Source: Haliclona indistincta
Taxonomy: Eukaryota; Porifera; Demospongiae; Haplosclerida; Chalinidae
NCBI GenBank assembly: GCA_964017065.1
Contig: OZ024785.1
Span: 14,401,592 to 14,465,591 of the forward strand
DNA length: 64,000 bases
Direction of reading: 5' to 3'
In this document: positions 23,864 to 35,196 of the stretch, in pieces
How the letters are laid out: each line of letters opens with the position of its first letter
Position numbering within the stretch: the first letter of the stretch is position 1
Program-made: the position numbers and the translations under genes
The notes under the pieces: generated by a model
Told to the model about the DNA's origin: nothing
The model's database searches: none
Seen by the model: only the letters and a program-made list of their open reading frames with translations

Positions 23864-24454
23864 GTGATCAGCACAGACTATCTAGAGACTGCTGGCGGTA
23901 CTCATGCTAGTATGATGTCACTAGAGAACCCTGAGCAGATAGTGAGCATTGCCCCAGCTGAAGGACAAAAACCATTTTTTATCATGTCAGATCCCAACTT
24001 TGAGCTCATGTGTAATCCTGATAAGTTTTTTTATGGTGAAGGTGGTTTTGGTAGTAAGCGAGAAAGAAAGATTACCTATAGGAAGTATTTCAATGCACGT
24101 CTACAGGATATTGATGGTAGATTTGCTAGAGACTTGGATTACCTATTTGTTGCTCAGTATATTGTTGAATGTAAGCATGATGGTAATAATTTTGCATGGA
24201 GACAGAAGCCTACCCAGCAGATTACAGCTTCTCAAGTGGCATTTATGAGTGATAATGTACGCACTGACAAAGCCTACAGGTTTTTGAAGAATGTTAGAGG
24301 CTCACCACCATGCTACCAGCGTACATTTTATGAGTTGTTAGCAATGATAAGGCAGCTTGGTACTCCCACATGGTTTTTCACTCTGTCAGCAGCTGATATG
24401 AAGTGGCCTGATGTGATCCGTAATGATTTTATAAGTTGTCAGCCACTAACATAG
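23864..24454 (+). pseudogene. Helitron-like N-terminal protein fragment
   Basis: The 196-codon frame matches the conserved Helitron-like N-terminal region seen in animal Helitron Rep/helicase proteins. Recognisable blocks are YFNARLQDIDGRFARDLDYL, AQYIVECKH, and VRGSPPCYQRTFYELLAMIR followed by QLGTPTWFFTLSAADMKWPD. It stops soon after this last block; the Rep catalytic HUH region and helicase are absent. Upstream (23624-23863) related sequence is degenerate. It would act in rolling-circle transposition if complete. Confidence 0.7.
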
Positions 24455-24548
24455 TGTTCAACTAGCAACAGTAGACTTTCATTACTGCTTGTGTATTTCA
24501 GTTCAGCGTATTTACATGTAGTCAGACAGGCATGTATGCATAACATTC

Positions 24549-24578
24549 CACCGAGGTATAAGCACCTTCGGTGCCTAG
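24549..24578 (+). other. Possible Helitron 3' terminus (hairpin plus CTAG)
   Basis: CACCGAGGT-ATAAGC-ACCTTCGGTG forms a stem with one bulge and is followed by C and then CTAG, with T next. Helitron 3' ends are a hairpin near CTRR inserted before T. The usual spacer of about 10 nt is missing here, so the call is tentative. Confidence 0.35.
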
Positions 24579-24937
24579 TTGCTTGAGTAGTCATGTACTA
24601 ACTTAGCTCAGCGCATGGGTATGATTTCATTAGAATTCTAGTTAGTGACATGCTGAGCCTGTGATAGAACTTGGATATTAGTTGAAGCATGATATTATTG
24701 CACGAACTGACATTTTTTTACTGGTTTGTAGCACCACAATGGCAGCTCGCTGTTGTCACTGAATTTTCAACATCTGGAGCAACAGTCAGTCAGTCAGTGC
24801 AATAACTTTCCGGCCCATGCTACATTATAGAACAGGCAGCACCTTTAATACGCCTACACGGATTGCTGTGACATGAGGATTAACTAGATTGCATTCTCAC
24901 TACATGATATGACAAAGACACGATTTATGTTCATAGA
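24579..24937. other. Spacer without gene
   Basis: No coding domain seen. It contains a CAGT tetranucleotide run near 24783-24799 and ends with the left target copy GTTCATAGA of the following element. Confidence 0.4.
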
Positions 24938-25429
24938 TAGCCTCGTACCCAGGCCTATTGAGGAGAAGAGATAAGGCCTGGTATCAAGTTTAAGTTTAAG
25001 TTTAATAATAATGCGAGACCCAAAGGGCATAACATGGAACACACTACTAAAAACATCATCATGTTCTTTGATCAGAAGGTCGAGGATATCTTGTTCACAA
25101 AGGTTATTTGAATGAAGGGATACAGTATGACTGGAGCAAATGTGGAGTAACCAAGAGGTGGAGACAATCTGATCACAAAGATGGCAGCGAAAATTATCAT
25201 GTACTGGTTGAGTCAGGCGCGGGTAGCGTTGGAATTCCATCGCCGCCGGTTATCATCGTAGAGTAAGCCACCAATATTTGGCCACCATCTATTATTATTA
25301 TTTTTTTTAGTAACAATAAATTTTTTTTTTAATGGAAAAGTACAATAAAAATAATACACATAAAAGGCAGCGCCAGAGGGCCGCGACAAACAAAAGTTCT
25401 AAGTTAATAAATGGTTAGTGTAGACAGAA

Positions 25430-26665
25430 TCAAAAAAGGAAGAAGCAAAATTCAAAGTGGGAGACAAGGAGTGCAGTCTGAATAATGGCATTGAAAGACC
25501 ATAACTTGATGGAGAGCTGCTGGATGAGATTGGAGTATGCCAGACTTTTCGAGATGTTAGCTGAAAGGGCCACCCTACCAGCGATGGATTTCAGAAGTTT
25601 GATACTGTGAGCCGTCCAAAGGCCAAAGGATTCGACCACCAGCGGAAAGAAAAGAGCCCCGAGTGATTCTACTGTTGCCCGATAGTGAGAATCTTTTTCC
25701 AATTCCCCGGCAATCCCAGCTGAGCCGGCTTGCGAAGCAGAAGCGGCAATAAAGGGAGGTATAAAGGAATTTCGAACTGAATCATCGAAGAAAGCTGGTT
25801 TCCCGAGAATGAAATCTGGGTGGAGGATGTCACCTGGTCTAGAGTTGGAACTGTCACATCTCTGTTCCATAGATGTTTGAGGATTGTCAAGAATAAGAGA
25901 CTGCCAGATGATATCTCTTATAGAGTCATGACGTTTGATACGGAGAGGGCCTTGACCACAGCCAAGGAGATGGTCACCATAACAGTCAATCACTTGACCG
26001 CAAGGGCATGCAGCGGACAGATTGGGGGAAGAGGGGAAAAGTTGGATGCCAAGCCAGAGCCTAACAGCAATCACAAACTCCTGTGGGAGCATGGCGAGGC
26101 CGAGGTTTGGGTTGGGGATTGCCCGCAACCAGGAACCCACAGAAGAGGAGATAGTGTTGAGACGTGCTTGGTCCCTCAGAGGTAGTGAACCTTTGAGAGA
26201 GTGAAAAGACTGAAGATCAAGGGCTCTCTGAATAGATTTTTGGGAGGCGCAAGGATCTGTATCGTGCAGAATGTCGTGCAGTTGAGCAATGGCGACAGTT
26301 TCCTCTTGATCAAAGGAAGAGGGACACTTTGAATGAATTTGTGCAGTGAGATGATCGAAAATGTCCCGAGATGAGAATCTACTACCAAGAAAGGCAGGAA
26401 GAGATGAGTTAGCTGCAGATCTAATGCCAAGGCCGCCTAGACTAATTGAGAGAGTGGCTTGATGCCAAGCGGTGGAGTCTAGGGAGGAACATAGAATAGA
26501 TTCTAGAGAGGAGCGAAGGTTGCTGTCAAACAAAAGAAAAGACTCAGAAGCAGAACCAGGAGGGAGGGTACGAAGGAGATGAGCAATTTTGCATTGACCC
26601 AGACAATAACGCAGTAGATGGAGAGCCACCTGAGGGTTATCCAAATCAGCTAAGTGAATCTGCAT
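25430..26665 (-). pseudogene. LINE C-terminal domain: zinc finger plus restriction-like endonuclease
   Basis: Continues the RT protein after a frameshift. It begins IHLADLDNPQVALHLLRYCLG, contains a CCHC-like finger (CPCGQVIDCYGDHLLGC) followed by RIKRHDSIRD, then an RPGDILHPDF...PAFFDDSV segment resembling the PD-(D/E)XK motif of R2-type endonucleases. It runs to about 25430 without another break. Its role would be target DNA nicking. A fragment of the same family lies at 52530-52880. Confidence 0.7.
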
Positions 26666-27405
26666 ATTATGAACATTAGTAACCTTCTTGAATTGTGAAC
26701 AAAAGATTCAATGTAGCTATCAGGGCCAAGAATGGGAGCACCCAACAAATCAACACCTTCATCAGGGGACTTTACACGGCGTAATTCAGGAGGGAGGTCA
26801 GGGAAAAGTTGGTCGCCTGAGGGCCAAAAGACTTCACATTTTGAGAGATTGACGTGGAGACCCAAAGAGGGGCCAAGCTCAAGAATTTTAGAGAAAATAA
26901 GAGCTACTACAGAACGGGGACCAACGAGAGTCCCGTCACCCAGGTACCAGATAGAAAAGGGAAGGGCTTCAAGAGAGTCGCTCATGTGGTCAAACAATTC
27001 TAAAATCACCAATGAGGAAAGGAGAGGATCACCCTGCTGAACACCAGATGTAGAGGAAATAGAATGACTACCAAAACGAAGTTCACCAGAACAGCCGTAA
27101 CACCAATGAACATAGGGTAAAAGCTCAGGAAACTCGAGCTGCAAGCGGTGTAAAAAGGAAGATCGACTACATTCATTGAAGGCATTTTTGAAGTCAAGTT
27201 TAATGCAGCATAGATTGGGATCATCCCCAAGAGAGCTGAGGCATTGCCGAATGGAATGAACAGCAGCTTCTAAACCTCCGCGAACGCCAACACCAACTTG
27301 GTTGTATGGAAGAAAAGTATCAGGGAGAAAACTATGGATGGCAGCGCAACAAAGGCGACTAGTTAGGCGGCGAATCACTTCTCCAACCGCAATAGGGCGA
27401 ATCAC
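26650..27405 (-). pseudogene. LINE reverse transcriptase (truncated, active site mutated)
   Basis: Non-LTR RT fragment: RPIAVGEVIRRLTSRL, LDFKNAFNECSR, STSGVQQGDPL, and a catalytic box reading WYLGDGTLVG where YLDDG is expected, so one catalytic aspartate is glycine. The fingers region is missing by 5' truncation; the apparent start Met is not a real start. The frame shifts near 26655 into the downstream ORF. Such RTs with RPIAVGE belong to LINEs carrying a C-terminal restriction-like endonuclease; I cannot fix the clade by eye. Confidence 0.75.
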
Positions 27406-29234
27406 TTCTCCAACCGCAATAGGGCGTCATCTATTATCGGCCACTCGTTCGTACACTTGCAAATACGCTACTCAGATCAAACTTGACCGACGTATAGACA
27501 CACACTGTAGAGACGAAGAAAGTGGGTAGCCGAAAACATTGATGTTCGGCAAAAGCAATCTATTATCCGGCACCAGTCCTAGTGACTGATAGACGAATAG
27601 GGCGGGATTGCAAGTCAGTAGTGCAAACACCTTTATCCATCAGCATTACAACGAGCTACAATTGAAAAGCTCTCGTCTTGCCGTCCGGGTAATTATTTTT
27701 CCAAAGACCCCGGGGTCGAGCAATCTATGTTCGGCAACTCATAGATAATACAGTACAAGAAAACACTATTGCGATACAGAAACACGTCGGCTGAGTAGAG
27801 CCATCTCATGTCCATCACAATCACCAAAATTCAGTAACCCTGCGTTCGTCTCTTGATCGCACAAGCTGCAAACTGCCAAAATAGTGGGCGTGGCTTCCAA
27901 GGAGTAACCCAGTGCTTGTAAAACAAAAAATAAACCGAGCATTCCAGAAGTTAAATTTGATTCTACGCCTCTTTGTCTGCACTCGCAAAGTAGTTTAGCG
28001 CTGATCAGTGACTGCATTAGTGATGGATAGTAATTTTATAGAGAAGTCCTCAAATCAGCAAGCACTGTCCATATCCATCACGAGTGCAGTCATTGATCAG
28101 CGCTAAACTACTTTGCGAGTGCCGACAAAGAGGCTTAGAATCAAATTTAACTTCTGGAATGCTCGGTTTATTTTTTGTTTTACAAGCACTGGGTTACTCC
28201 TTAGAAGCCACACCCACTATTTTGGCAGTTTGCAGCTTGTGCGATCAAGAGACGAACGCAGGGTTACTGAATTTTGGTGATTGTGATGGACATGAGATGG
28301 CTCTACTCAGCCGACGTGTTTCTGTATCGCAATCGTGTTTTCTTTGAGCATAAATCGCACTGAAACAATATCATGAGTTGCCGAACATAGATTGCTCGAC
28401 CCCGGGGTCTTTGGAAAAGAAAATTACCCGGACGGCAAGACGAGAGCTTTTCAATTGTAGCTCGTTGTAATGCTGATGGATAAAGGTGTTTGCAGTACTG
28501 ACTTGCAATCCAGCCCTATTCGTCTATCAGTCACTAGGACTGGTGCCGGATAATAGATTGCTTTTGCCGAACATCAATGTTTTCGGCTACCCACTTTCTT
28601 CGTCTCTACAGTAGACAAAGAAGCAGTTATGAGCTGCATATTTGCAATGCAGGCAGAGGAAGTGTGTGTCTATACGTCGGTCAAGTTTGATCTGTGTAGC
28701 GTATTTGTAAGTGTACGAACGAGTGGCCGATAAGAGATGGTGGCCGAATATTGGTGGCTTACTCTACACGTTTGTAGTACGTGATGAATATTCATCAATT
28801 TTCTTAGCAGTTCGTGAAGCTCTCCTGTTTGCAATCTACTCTGATGACTGTATTGTATCGTCTTTTCTTGAAGCTCTAGCACAATAGCAGAAGTACAGTT
28901 TAACAATTGGGTGCTCCTGGTAGCGGAAACGAGCAACATCGATCGACAATAGCAGCGTGAAATATCACGCGATTAAGCACTATCGCGTATGCAGGCTCAT
29001 CACAAAGTTATTCGTCGAATTCAGAGCTAGAGCTGACGATCAAGTCGCTTCTTAGCCAGTTGTTTATCGGCCTAATAACTTAAGGTGTGGCCTGAATAAC
29101 TGCTACCATGTTTTCATGACGCAATCGGAATATTTTACAGTAAAATAAACGGATATTTAGCGCATGCGCAAGCAGTAGATACCAGGCGCTTATTTCTTGT
29201 CCCCTAGCGCCTGGGTACGAGGCTAGTTCATAGA

Positions 29235-29473
29235 CAAATAACCAAACCATGCTGAAAACAGCATAATTAACGTTATGATAAAAGTATGGCCATCTAGTGG
29301 GTAGGGATTGCTAAATCTCCCAACAATTTGACTAGACTAAGGTATTGTGTGACCATCAAACATGAGAACCTAGCTGACCTAGCTGACCTAGCTGAATAGA
29401 TTCAGTTTCTATGAAGTGCTTTACATGAACATGTTGTCAGTTTTTTGATGACGGTTTCTTTCTCCTGTGTAGT
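29235..29473. other. Spacer without gene
   Basis: AT-rich, with a short ACCTAGCTG tandem run near 29371-29394. No coding domain recognised. Confidence 0.4.
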
Positions 29474-29647
29474 GGTGATAGGAGCAGAGTGGATTCCACT
29501 TTAGTGGCATTCTATACAGCGCAAGCTGATTCAATTGCTGCAACATTCAACAGTATCACATGGACACCAGATACCATTAGAGACTTTCAGGACAGTATCT
29601 TGAACAATTCAAAGTATATTGAATTCTGCTACGGAGGAATAACAGTA
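29474..29647 (+). CDS. Candidate internal exon of unknown protein
   Basis: An open stretch (about 56 codons) follows CTCCTGTGTAG and is closed by a good donor, GTAAGA, at 29649. The translation includes VDSTLVAFYTAQADSIAATF and DFQDSILNNSKYIEFCYGGI. Codon usage looks protein-like and it lies outside identified transposons, but I do not recognise it. A TTAA element inserted 54 bp downstream may have cut the gene. Confidence 0.35.
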
Positions 29648-30561
29648 AGACTTTAGTGACGAAATGAATAATAGGCATGTAAGCAATGGTATTTTAATAA
29701 TTAAGGTAGTACAGAAGCGAAAGTGTAAATTTTGAAGATTTTTTTTGTGTTTGGTGTATCTCAGAAAGTGAACTATCTGTACACAACAGATTTGCAAATG
29801 TGGTTGTTTAAAGTATATAGTATGTCATTAAAGAGCAAGAAGTAGTGCCGATTAATACAAAAAACAGCAACAATTTAAAGACACTGACTATTTCCTGCCT
29901 AGCTATTGCCAGAAATACTGTATGCTAGTAAACTGAACAGAAAACTTAGGATAAGCTAAATTGCTAACTTCTCACCAGAAGCCGCCTCTCTAAGATAAAT
30001 CACAACCCTTTGACTTTTGTTGAAGAGAAGCTTGGTAAACATTTTTTCAACGGATCAGCTAGTTTCTTAGACTAAAGAGCTTGTCGCAGCTTCTGGCGAA
30101 AATAATGCAAAATCGATGAAGAATCCATGCAGTAACTATTGAGTACTGTTGAAACTCCATCGCTGAGTTACAGCAAGCTAAAATTTGGTGGTTTCTTGTA
30201 GGTCGGTTCTTTCTCTAAGCAGTCAGTTTCCACGCGCACATTTTACTCGAGACTCTATTTACAGAGGTTTGCAGGTTGCTTGAATTTTCCTGCTAGCGCA
30301 TCCGCACACTACGTTTTCTGTACAATTACAATACAGAAACACGCTATGCACATGTGCTAGCACGAAATTATTTTTTCAAGCAACCTGCAACCCCCTGTAA
30401 TGGCACAAATAAACACTCAGCTAATACTGTTCCAAATAAATTATGGAAGCGTGGTGTAGCCTGTGATTTGGCTTATAGTTGCACTTGTAACAGCAACTAC
30501 TTTGCCTAGCATCCGTTTAGCCAGCAAGAATGCAAAATAGCGCTTGTGAATCCAATTATTA

Positions 30562-30856
30562 CAAGTAATAAAAACATTTTAACCAAAATGGAAGAGATTT
30601 AGGGTTGGTACATTTATTGAAAAAGTATGGAAACAAGATTTTGAAACGAAAAGGATTGTAACAATAGCAGTGTAATGGTACATGTACCTCCCTATTAAAT
30701 TAACCACAACTATCGAAAGCAGTTAATTTAGGGACGTAGCATTACACTGCTATTGTTACAATCCTTTTCATTTCAAAATCTTGTTTCCATACTTTTTCAA
30801 TAAATGTACCAACCCTAAATCTCTTCCATTTTGGTTAAAATGTTGTTATTACTTGT
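30562..30856. repeat. Foldback module F3
   Basis: Inverted arms of about 125 bp with outer CATTTTAACCAAAATGGAAG and TTTAGGGTTGGTAC, and inner ACAATAGCAGTGTAATG, around a loop of roughly 45 bp. Sequence is unrelated to F1 and F2 but occupies the same position relative to a tip stem-loop. Confidence 0.85.
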
Positions 30857-31374
30857 TTCTTTTCTTTTTTTATTAATGACTTATTTGGTACTTATGCTAA
30901 TACAGTGTATAAAGAGAACTATGTTCAGCTGACTGTATATACTTGATCGACTCTGCACTGCATGCAACACGTACCATGCAACATTAACTAAGCTATCTTA
31001 CAACTAGCCCGAACTGACAAATCCAGTGTAACAGCGAAGATTTGCTCGTTGTCTGCTGTGAACACTGCTAGTGGCAGCAGCACTCGCGTTCCAACCCAAG
31101 TTCCAAACAATTTGTACTAAGGTGCGCTTGTATTAGAATAATTAAATACACGGCGTGCGCGAGTAGGCGTAACCTAGTAACGGAGCTCAAACAGAATGAT
31201 GGAGTGGAGTCTGTTACGGACCAAAAATCGCTGTTTTCCTGGAAATACTCGCTTATGTTAGTGTTTTAGGCTTAAATAGATATCAGGTGCACTGCTCACA
31301 ATGACTAGTGTAGTTTCTGTGTAGGTTTTGTCTTGAATAGCTCACTAGCCACGGCGCTAGGCTCTCTGAGGAAG

Positions 31375-31793
31375 AAGAAGAAATAAGATGAACAAACGGG
31401 TCGGACCACGTGAACTCTGGTTTACCACCTTAGACCTGGTTTCTTTTGCTCCTGAAGGTCTCTTTATAATCGCACAAATCGTGCAAAGAGCTTCAGAACG
31501 TTAGATTAGCTTGAAACGCCCGTATGGCGAAGATATGGCAGTGCCGTACTTAGTGCCTCCAGGCGAGACGCCATCTTGTCATGCCCATAGCAACTGGCCT
31601 TATAGTCTTTATTAGTGGACTCATTGTAAGCGCTTACCTCTTAGGATAGCCCATAGGTAGTTAAAATACCCCTGATGACATCAACAGCCAAGATATACGT
31701 GAATTATTGCGTTTAGCCTATGTGTAGCCGCCATCTTGTTTTTCGCCCACCCTAAATATGCCACGTCTACCGCGTGGCATTATTGCGAGAATA
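31375..31793 (-). repeat. Variant composite body with a different tip stem-loop
   Basis: On the minus strand, stem-loop ATGCCACGCGGTAGACGTGGCAT (31771-31793), then ATTTAGGGTGGGCG, AAGATGGCGGC (rc of 31729-31739), and a purine run AAGAAGAAGAA on plus near 31372-31384. Same plan as the composite repeats but with an unrelated stem. The flanks 30857-31374 and 31794-31907 show no gene. Confidence 0.6.
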
Positions 31794-31907
31794 TAATTAT
31801 TTTGATAATAATATCATTATAAGTGACGTCCTTAGCAACGATTTGTGCAGTATATCTCAAACACCAACCAGTATTCTTTACTGTACATGTAACTCTGGAA
31901 TTACAAG

Positions 31908-33131
31908 AAATTAAAAAGATTTCTATCGAAATCAAAAGGATGTAGTGATGAAGAAATCTACCACTGGTTCACAATGTAAACCAACAAGGAACAAGCATAG
32001 AATGGTAACACGATTGACTTGCTAACAGACCATAGATCCCTACATCAGTGGCTGCTGTGGCCAGACTATAGCTAGTTAAGCTATTTACTGTTGACTGACA
32101 CTTTGAATAGAATTCATCTTGTGACAAAATATTGATCTTATGTACAGCCACTGATGTAGGGATCTATGGTCTGTTAGCAAGTCAATCGTGTTACCATTCT
32201 ATGCTTGTTCCTTGTTGGTTTACATTGTGAACCAGTGGTAGATTTCTTCATCACTACATCCTTTTGATTTCGATAGAAATCTTTTTAATTTTTTGTTTGT
32301 GTCCTTTTTTCTTTTTAGTGAAGTGCAGTTCAATATCATGCATGTACGGAGAAGTCTTTGTTTCCACCATTAGCTTAGTATTCCTGTTGTTGATGGCTTT
32401 TCTTAAACTTGTAGCTAAAATTGTTAAGCTGTACGTATCAGGTCTGCCTATTCGCCAACGCATGCATGCAGTGCATACGAGCCCCGCCCACACTGTTTGT
32501 AGACCTACACGGCGGTTATAATTATCTGGCAAGTGCAGAATGGCGATCCTACACGAGCTTACCGTTCTTCGAAGACTCAGACAAATGCCGGGTGTGTGTT
32601 CTCCGTGATAGTGATCCATGCACACGGCGCAGCGATAGCTGCTTGGTCACGTGCGCTACCTATATTGCTTGGTCACGTGCGTATTGCGCAATCACAATAA
32701 TGGCGTCTAACACTAAGCTGACAATGGATCACGATCGAGAGATCGCGGAACTTAAATCGCCGTTACGCTAAAAACAAAGCTCAAAAGGCACATGCCAGGA
32801 GAATTTCACGACTGTTCGTGCATGTTTTGGTCTCGGCACTGGTCGCATAAAGGCGCCAGGCGAGTGGAAGAAGAAAGAAGAAGAAGAAGAAGACGAAGAT
32901 GACAAAACTCGATTTTCACCGTTTCCAGGTTCGTCACTTTAGTGACAATTTCAAGCAATCTCCTTGATACTGTAAGATGGGGCAACGCCAGCGAGCAGAT
33001 CTAAGTGTCTTTGGACGTATAAAATTCATCACCAGGCGTACTATCAGCGTTTGAACGCTAATACATTGTATGTAGCCGCCATCTTGTTTTCTCGTTCATC
33101 CCTACATAGGGAGGCACTACCGTGCCTCCCT
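31908..33131 (-). repeat. Composite hairpin repeat, complete copy with foldback F1c
   Basis: Foldback F1 at 31908-32293, then body with paired CACGTG E-boxes near 32647 and 32676, a GAA microsatellite (about 32869-32895), the YY1-like motif (rc of 33075-33085), and the tip stem-loop AGGGAGGCAC-tacc-GTGCCTCCCT (33108-33131). This uninterrupted copy is the reference for the copies split by other elements. ORFs inside are non-coding shadows. Confidence 0.8.
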
Positions 33132-33258
33132 AATACTTACCAGTCTTGAATTAACACATGGTATAAAATAATTAATAAAAATTGAAGAGATGAATTTTCG
33201 CGTCCGTACTACCTTAAACGTGATGTCATGTTTGGATCCCTTGGTTGCCAGAGAAATA

Positions 33259-33836
33259 GAAATTAAAAAGATTTCTATCGAAATCAAAAGGATGTAGTGA
33301 TGAAGAAATATACCACTGGTTCACAATGTAAACCAACAAAGAACAGGAAAAAACATGGAATGGTAACACGTTTGACTTGCTAACAGACCATAGATCCCTA
33401 CATCAGTGGCTGCTGTGGCATGACTATAGCTAGTTCAGCAAGTTGCTGTTGACCGACACCTGACGTGCATTGAATTGAATTCAGCATGTGACATAATTGA
33501 TCTTATGTACAGCCACTGATGTAGGGATCTATGGTCTGTTAGCAAGTCAAACGTGTCACCATTCCATGTTTGTTCCTGTTCCTTGTTGGTTTACATTGTG
33601 GATATTTCTTCATCACTACATCCTTTTGATTTCGATAGAAATCTTTTTAATTTCTTGTTTGTGTCCTTTTTTATTTTTCAGCTAAGTGCAGTTCAATATC
33701 ATGCATGTAATGAGCCGTCTTTGTTTCCACCATTAGTTTAGTTTCCCTGTAGTTGATGCCTTTTCTTTATTAATAACAATTTTAAACTTGTAGCTAAAAC
33801 TTTTTATGCTGTACATATCAGCTCGCCTACGCATGA
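33259..33836 (-). repeat. Composite repeat, partial copy with foldback F1d
   Basis: F1 arms and loop at 33259-33653, followed by composite body to about 33836, where the sequence meets the P-like transposon. The tip half is not continued directly beyond 38580, where a composite copy starts in the opposite orientation. Confidence 0.7.
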
Positions 33837-33963
33837 ATGCATCATAGATATTATATTGCCTACGGACTGGGATTGGACACTGGGCATATCCGTGTACACA
33901 CCGCGTTGCGCCGGAAGTGAATTTGTGTGGGCGTGGTTTGTCTTGTGACGAGCGCGGTACAAC

Positions 33964-35047
33964 ATGGCTGATGCTGCTGCTGCAAGCGCTTCTAGTAGCA
34001 GTAGTACTAGTATTACACAAAAAGGTAAAAACATTAAAATATTGTGCTCTGAAAATTAATCTCTGTAATAATTTTTCAGGCTCGCAGCAGTTTTTGCAAA
34101 AGGCCGTCGTACTTGTCACGAAAGTCAATCTTTTTAAGCTGCCTACAGTTCCTGCAGCGAATACACTGAAGGCAGCCGAGTGCTTTTTAAAATGGGCAGA
34201 AGAAAACAAGGAAGCTTTTGCAACATTTTCACTAGAAACAGCAAAGGTTCTGAGGACATGTATTTACAGTGGAAAGAATCTCCAGGCCTCAAGAGAAAGA
34301 ACGTGGACAGCATACTTCAAGCTGACAACGTCTGAATCGTACAATGATACCTGGAAAAGGCTACTAGAAGCAATTGGATGCGATGCTACCCCACTGTTTT
34401 GGCAGTATGTAACGGACAAGATGTTCAACAGTTTGCTGAAAGAGGAATTTGCACTTCCTGAGCTCCATCATCAAGGAACTGTCAGTAAGTTTTTGTACGA
34501 AGAGGCCAATGCTATTCGTTATACAGCTGGCTATGTCTGTCGCTCAGTAAAGACAAAGCTCAGCAAGAAGGCAAGCAAAGAGTTAAACAAGACACTAATT
34601 GCTGCGATTGACAACATTTGTAGCAACAATGATGATTGCGATGATGTGCCAGCAGCAGATGACTCCATGCGCTCACAAGAGTGGATTCTCATCATAGATC
34701 GTGGAGGACTATGTCATGTAAATGATCTGACCTATGATTTGTTTATAGCCATAGAAGAGAGCTTGCGACAAGAATTGACTGTATCCAAAGCTAGAGAAAT
34801 GGACAAGGGGAATAGAGATAAGATCGTTGATATTGTGCTCAAAAGTGAAGACGTGCAGTTCTACCTATCTCTACTCAAACTTGACCTAGAATCTGAGACA
34901 GAACAAGCACTTTTGAAGATGCTAGTTGGACAATGGGTAACAGTCCGTGGGTTTTCCTTTGCTGGAGCATACATGGAACTGTACAAGCAGCACCTAAAGA
35001 AAAACCTTCAAAGATCAAAGGGTCTTAAGGACAAAACTATGCTCTGA
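33964..35047 (+). CDS. Unknown protein encoded by the P-like element
   Basis: Exon 1 is 33964-34024, intron 34025-34079 (GT-AG), exon 2 34080-35047, giving 342 residues without a break. The N-terminus is Ala/Ser-rich (MADAAAASASSSSS). Later blocks include FLYEEANAIRYTAGYVCRS, SQEWILIIDRGGLCHVNDLT and a C-terminal GQWVTVRGFSFAGAYMELYK. The IRYTAGYVCR block resembles the YVAGYV-type block in C-terminal parts of P/THAP9-like proteins, so a distant relationship is possible. No catalytic motif or zinc finger is evident. Being intact while the transposase is broken is notable. It may be a transposition accessory, an inhibitor-like product or a captured gene. Confidence 0.65.
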
Positions 35048-35196
35048 GGACTAGACATACTTGTAATAGGCGATTGTTATAGAATCATGTTAAAAGTTCA
35101 ATAGTCTTTGGTTGATTAATTGTTCTTGCTTGATGAAGTAGTGCAGGTCCTTAGGAACAATAAGCAGAAAATTAAAAATAGTCAACTAAAATTGAC

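Larger units (their letters stand above)
25296..27427 (-). mobile_element. 5'-truncated LINE with restriction-like endonuclease
   Basis: Minus-strand insertion into the left foldback arm with a 10-bp duplication CATCTATTAT (25286-25295 and 27428-27437), confirmed by the intact right arm. The 3' end is A-rich (T-rich on plus, 25300-25332). The element begins inside RT, with a 27-bp tandem duplication at its extreme 5' end (27376-27427). Confidence 0.85.
25261..28764. mobile_element. Long-arm foldback (TA-flanked), split by a LINE
   Basis: Ends GAGTAAGCCACCAATATT are inverted, with TA outside (25259-25260 and 28765-28766). Without the LINE the arms are about 650 bp and strongly similar, with a spacer of about 60 bp near 28021-28079. 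The right arm carries a roughly 60-bp extra stretch near 28611-28668. Mirrored ORFs at 27766-28017 (-) and 28084-28347 (+) arise from the palindrome and match no family I recognise. Confidence 0.8.
24938..29225. mobile_element. TAGCCTCGT-family TIR element A (9-bp TSD)
   Basis: Ends TAGCCTCGTACCCAGGC are inverted repeats flanked by the 9-bp duplication GTTCATAGA (24929-24937 and 29226-29234). A second inverted block (GGCCTGGTA / TACCAGGC) lies just inside. Most of the interior is later DNA: a foldback (25261-28764) itself split by a LINE. A minus-strand ORF at the left (24884-25240) contains FRCHLCDQ-type cysteines. Related elements lie at 41169-41745 and 49259-51172. Confidence 0.8.
29705..33213. 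mobile_element. TTAA-flanked non-autonomous element 2
   Basis: Ends GGTAGTACAGAAGCGAAA and (inverted) GGTAGTACGGACGCGAAA are flanked by TTAA (29701-29704 and 33214-33217). No transposase frame is present. It contains foldback F3 (30562-30856), a variant composite body (31375-31793) and a complete composite copy with foldback F1 (31908-33131). The stretch 29723-30561 is AT-rich with no gene seen. Confidence 0.75.

Noticed and set aside
27766..28347. Mirrored ORFs as duplicated small genes
   Set aside because: They are the same sequence read from the two arms of one foldback and match no known family.
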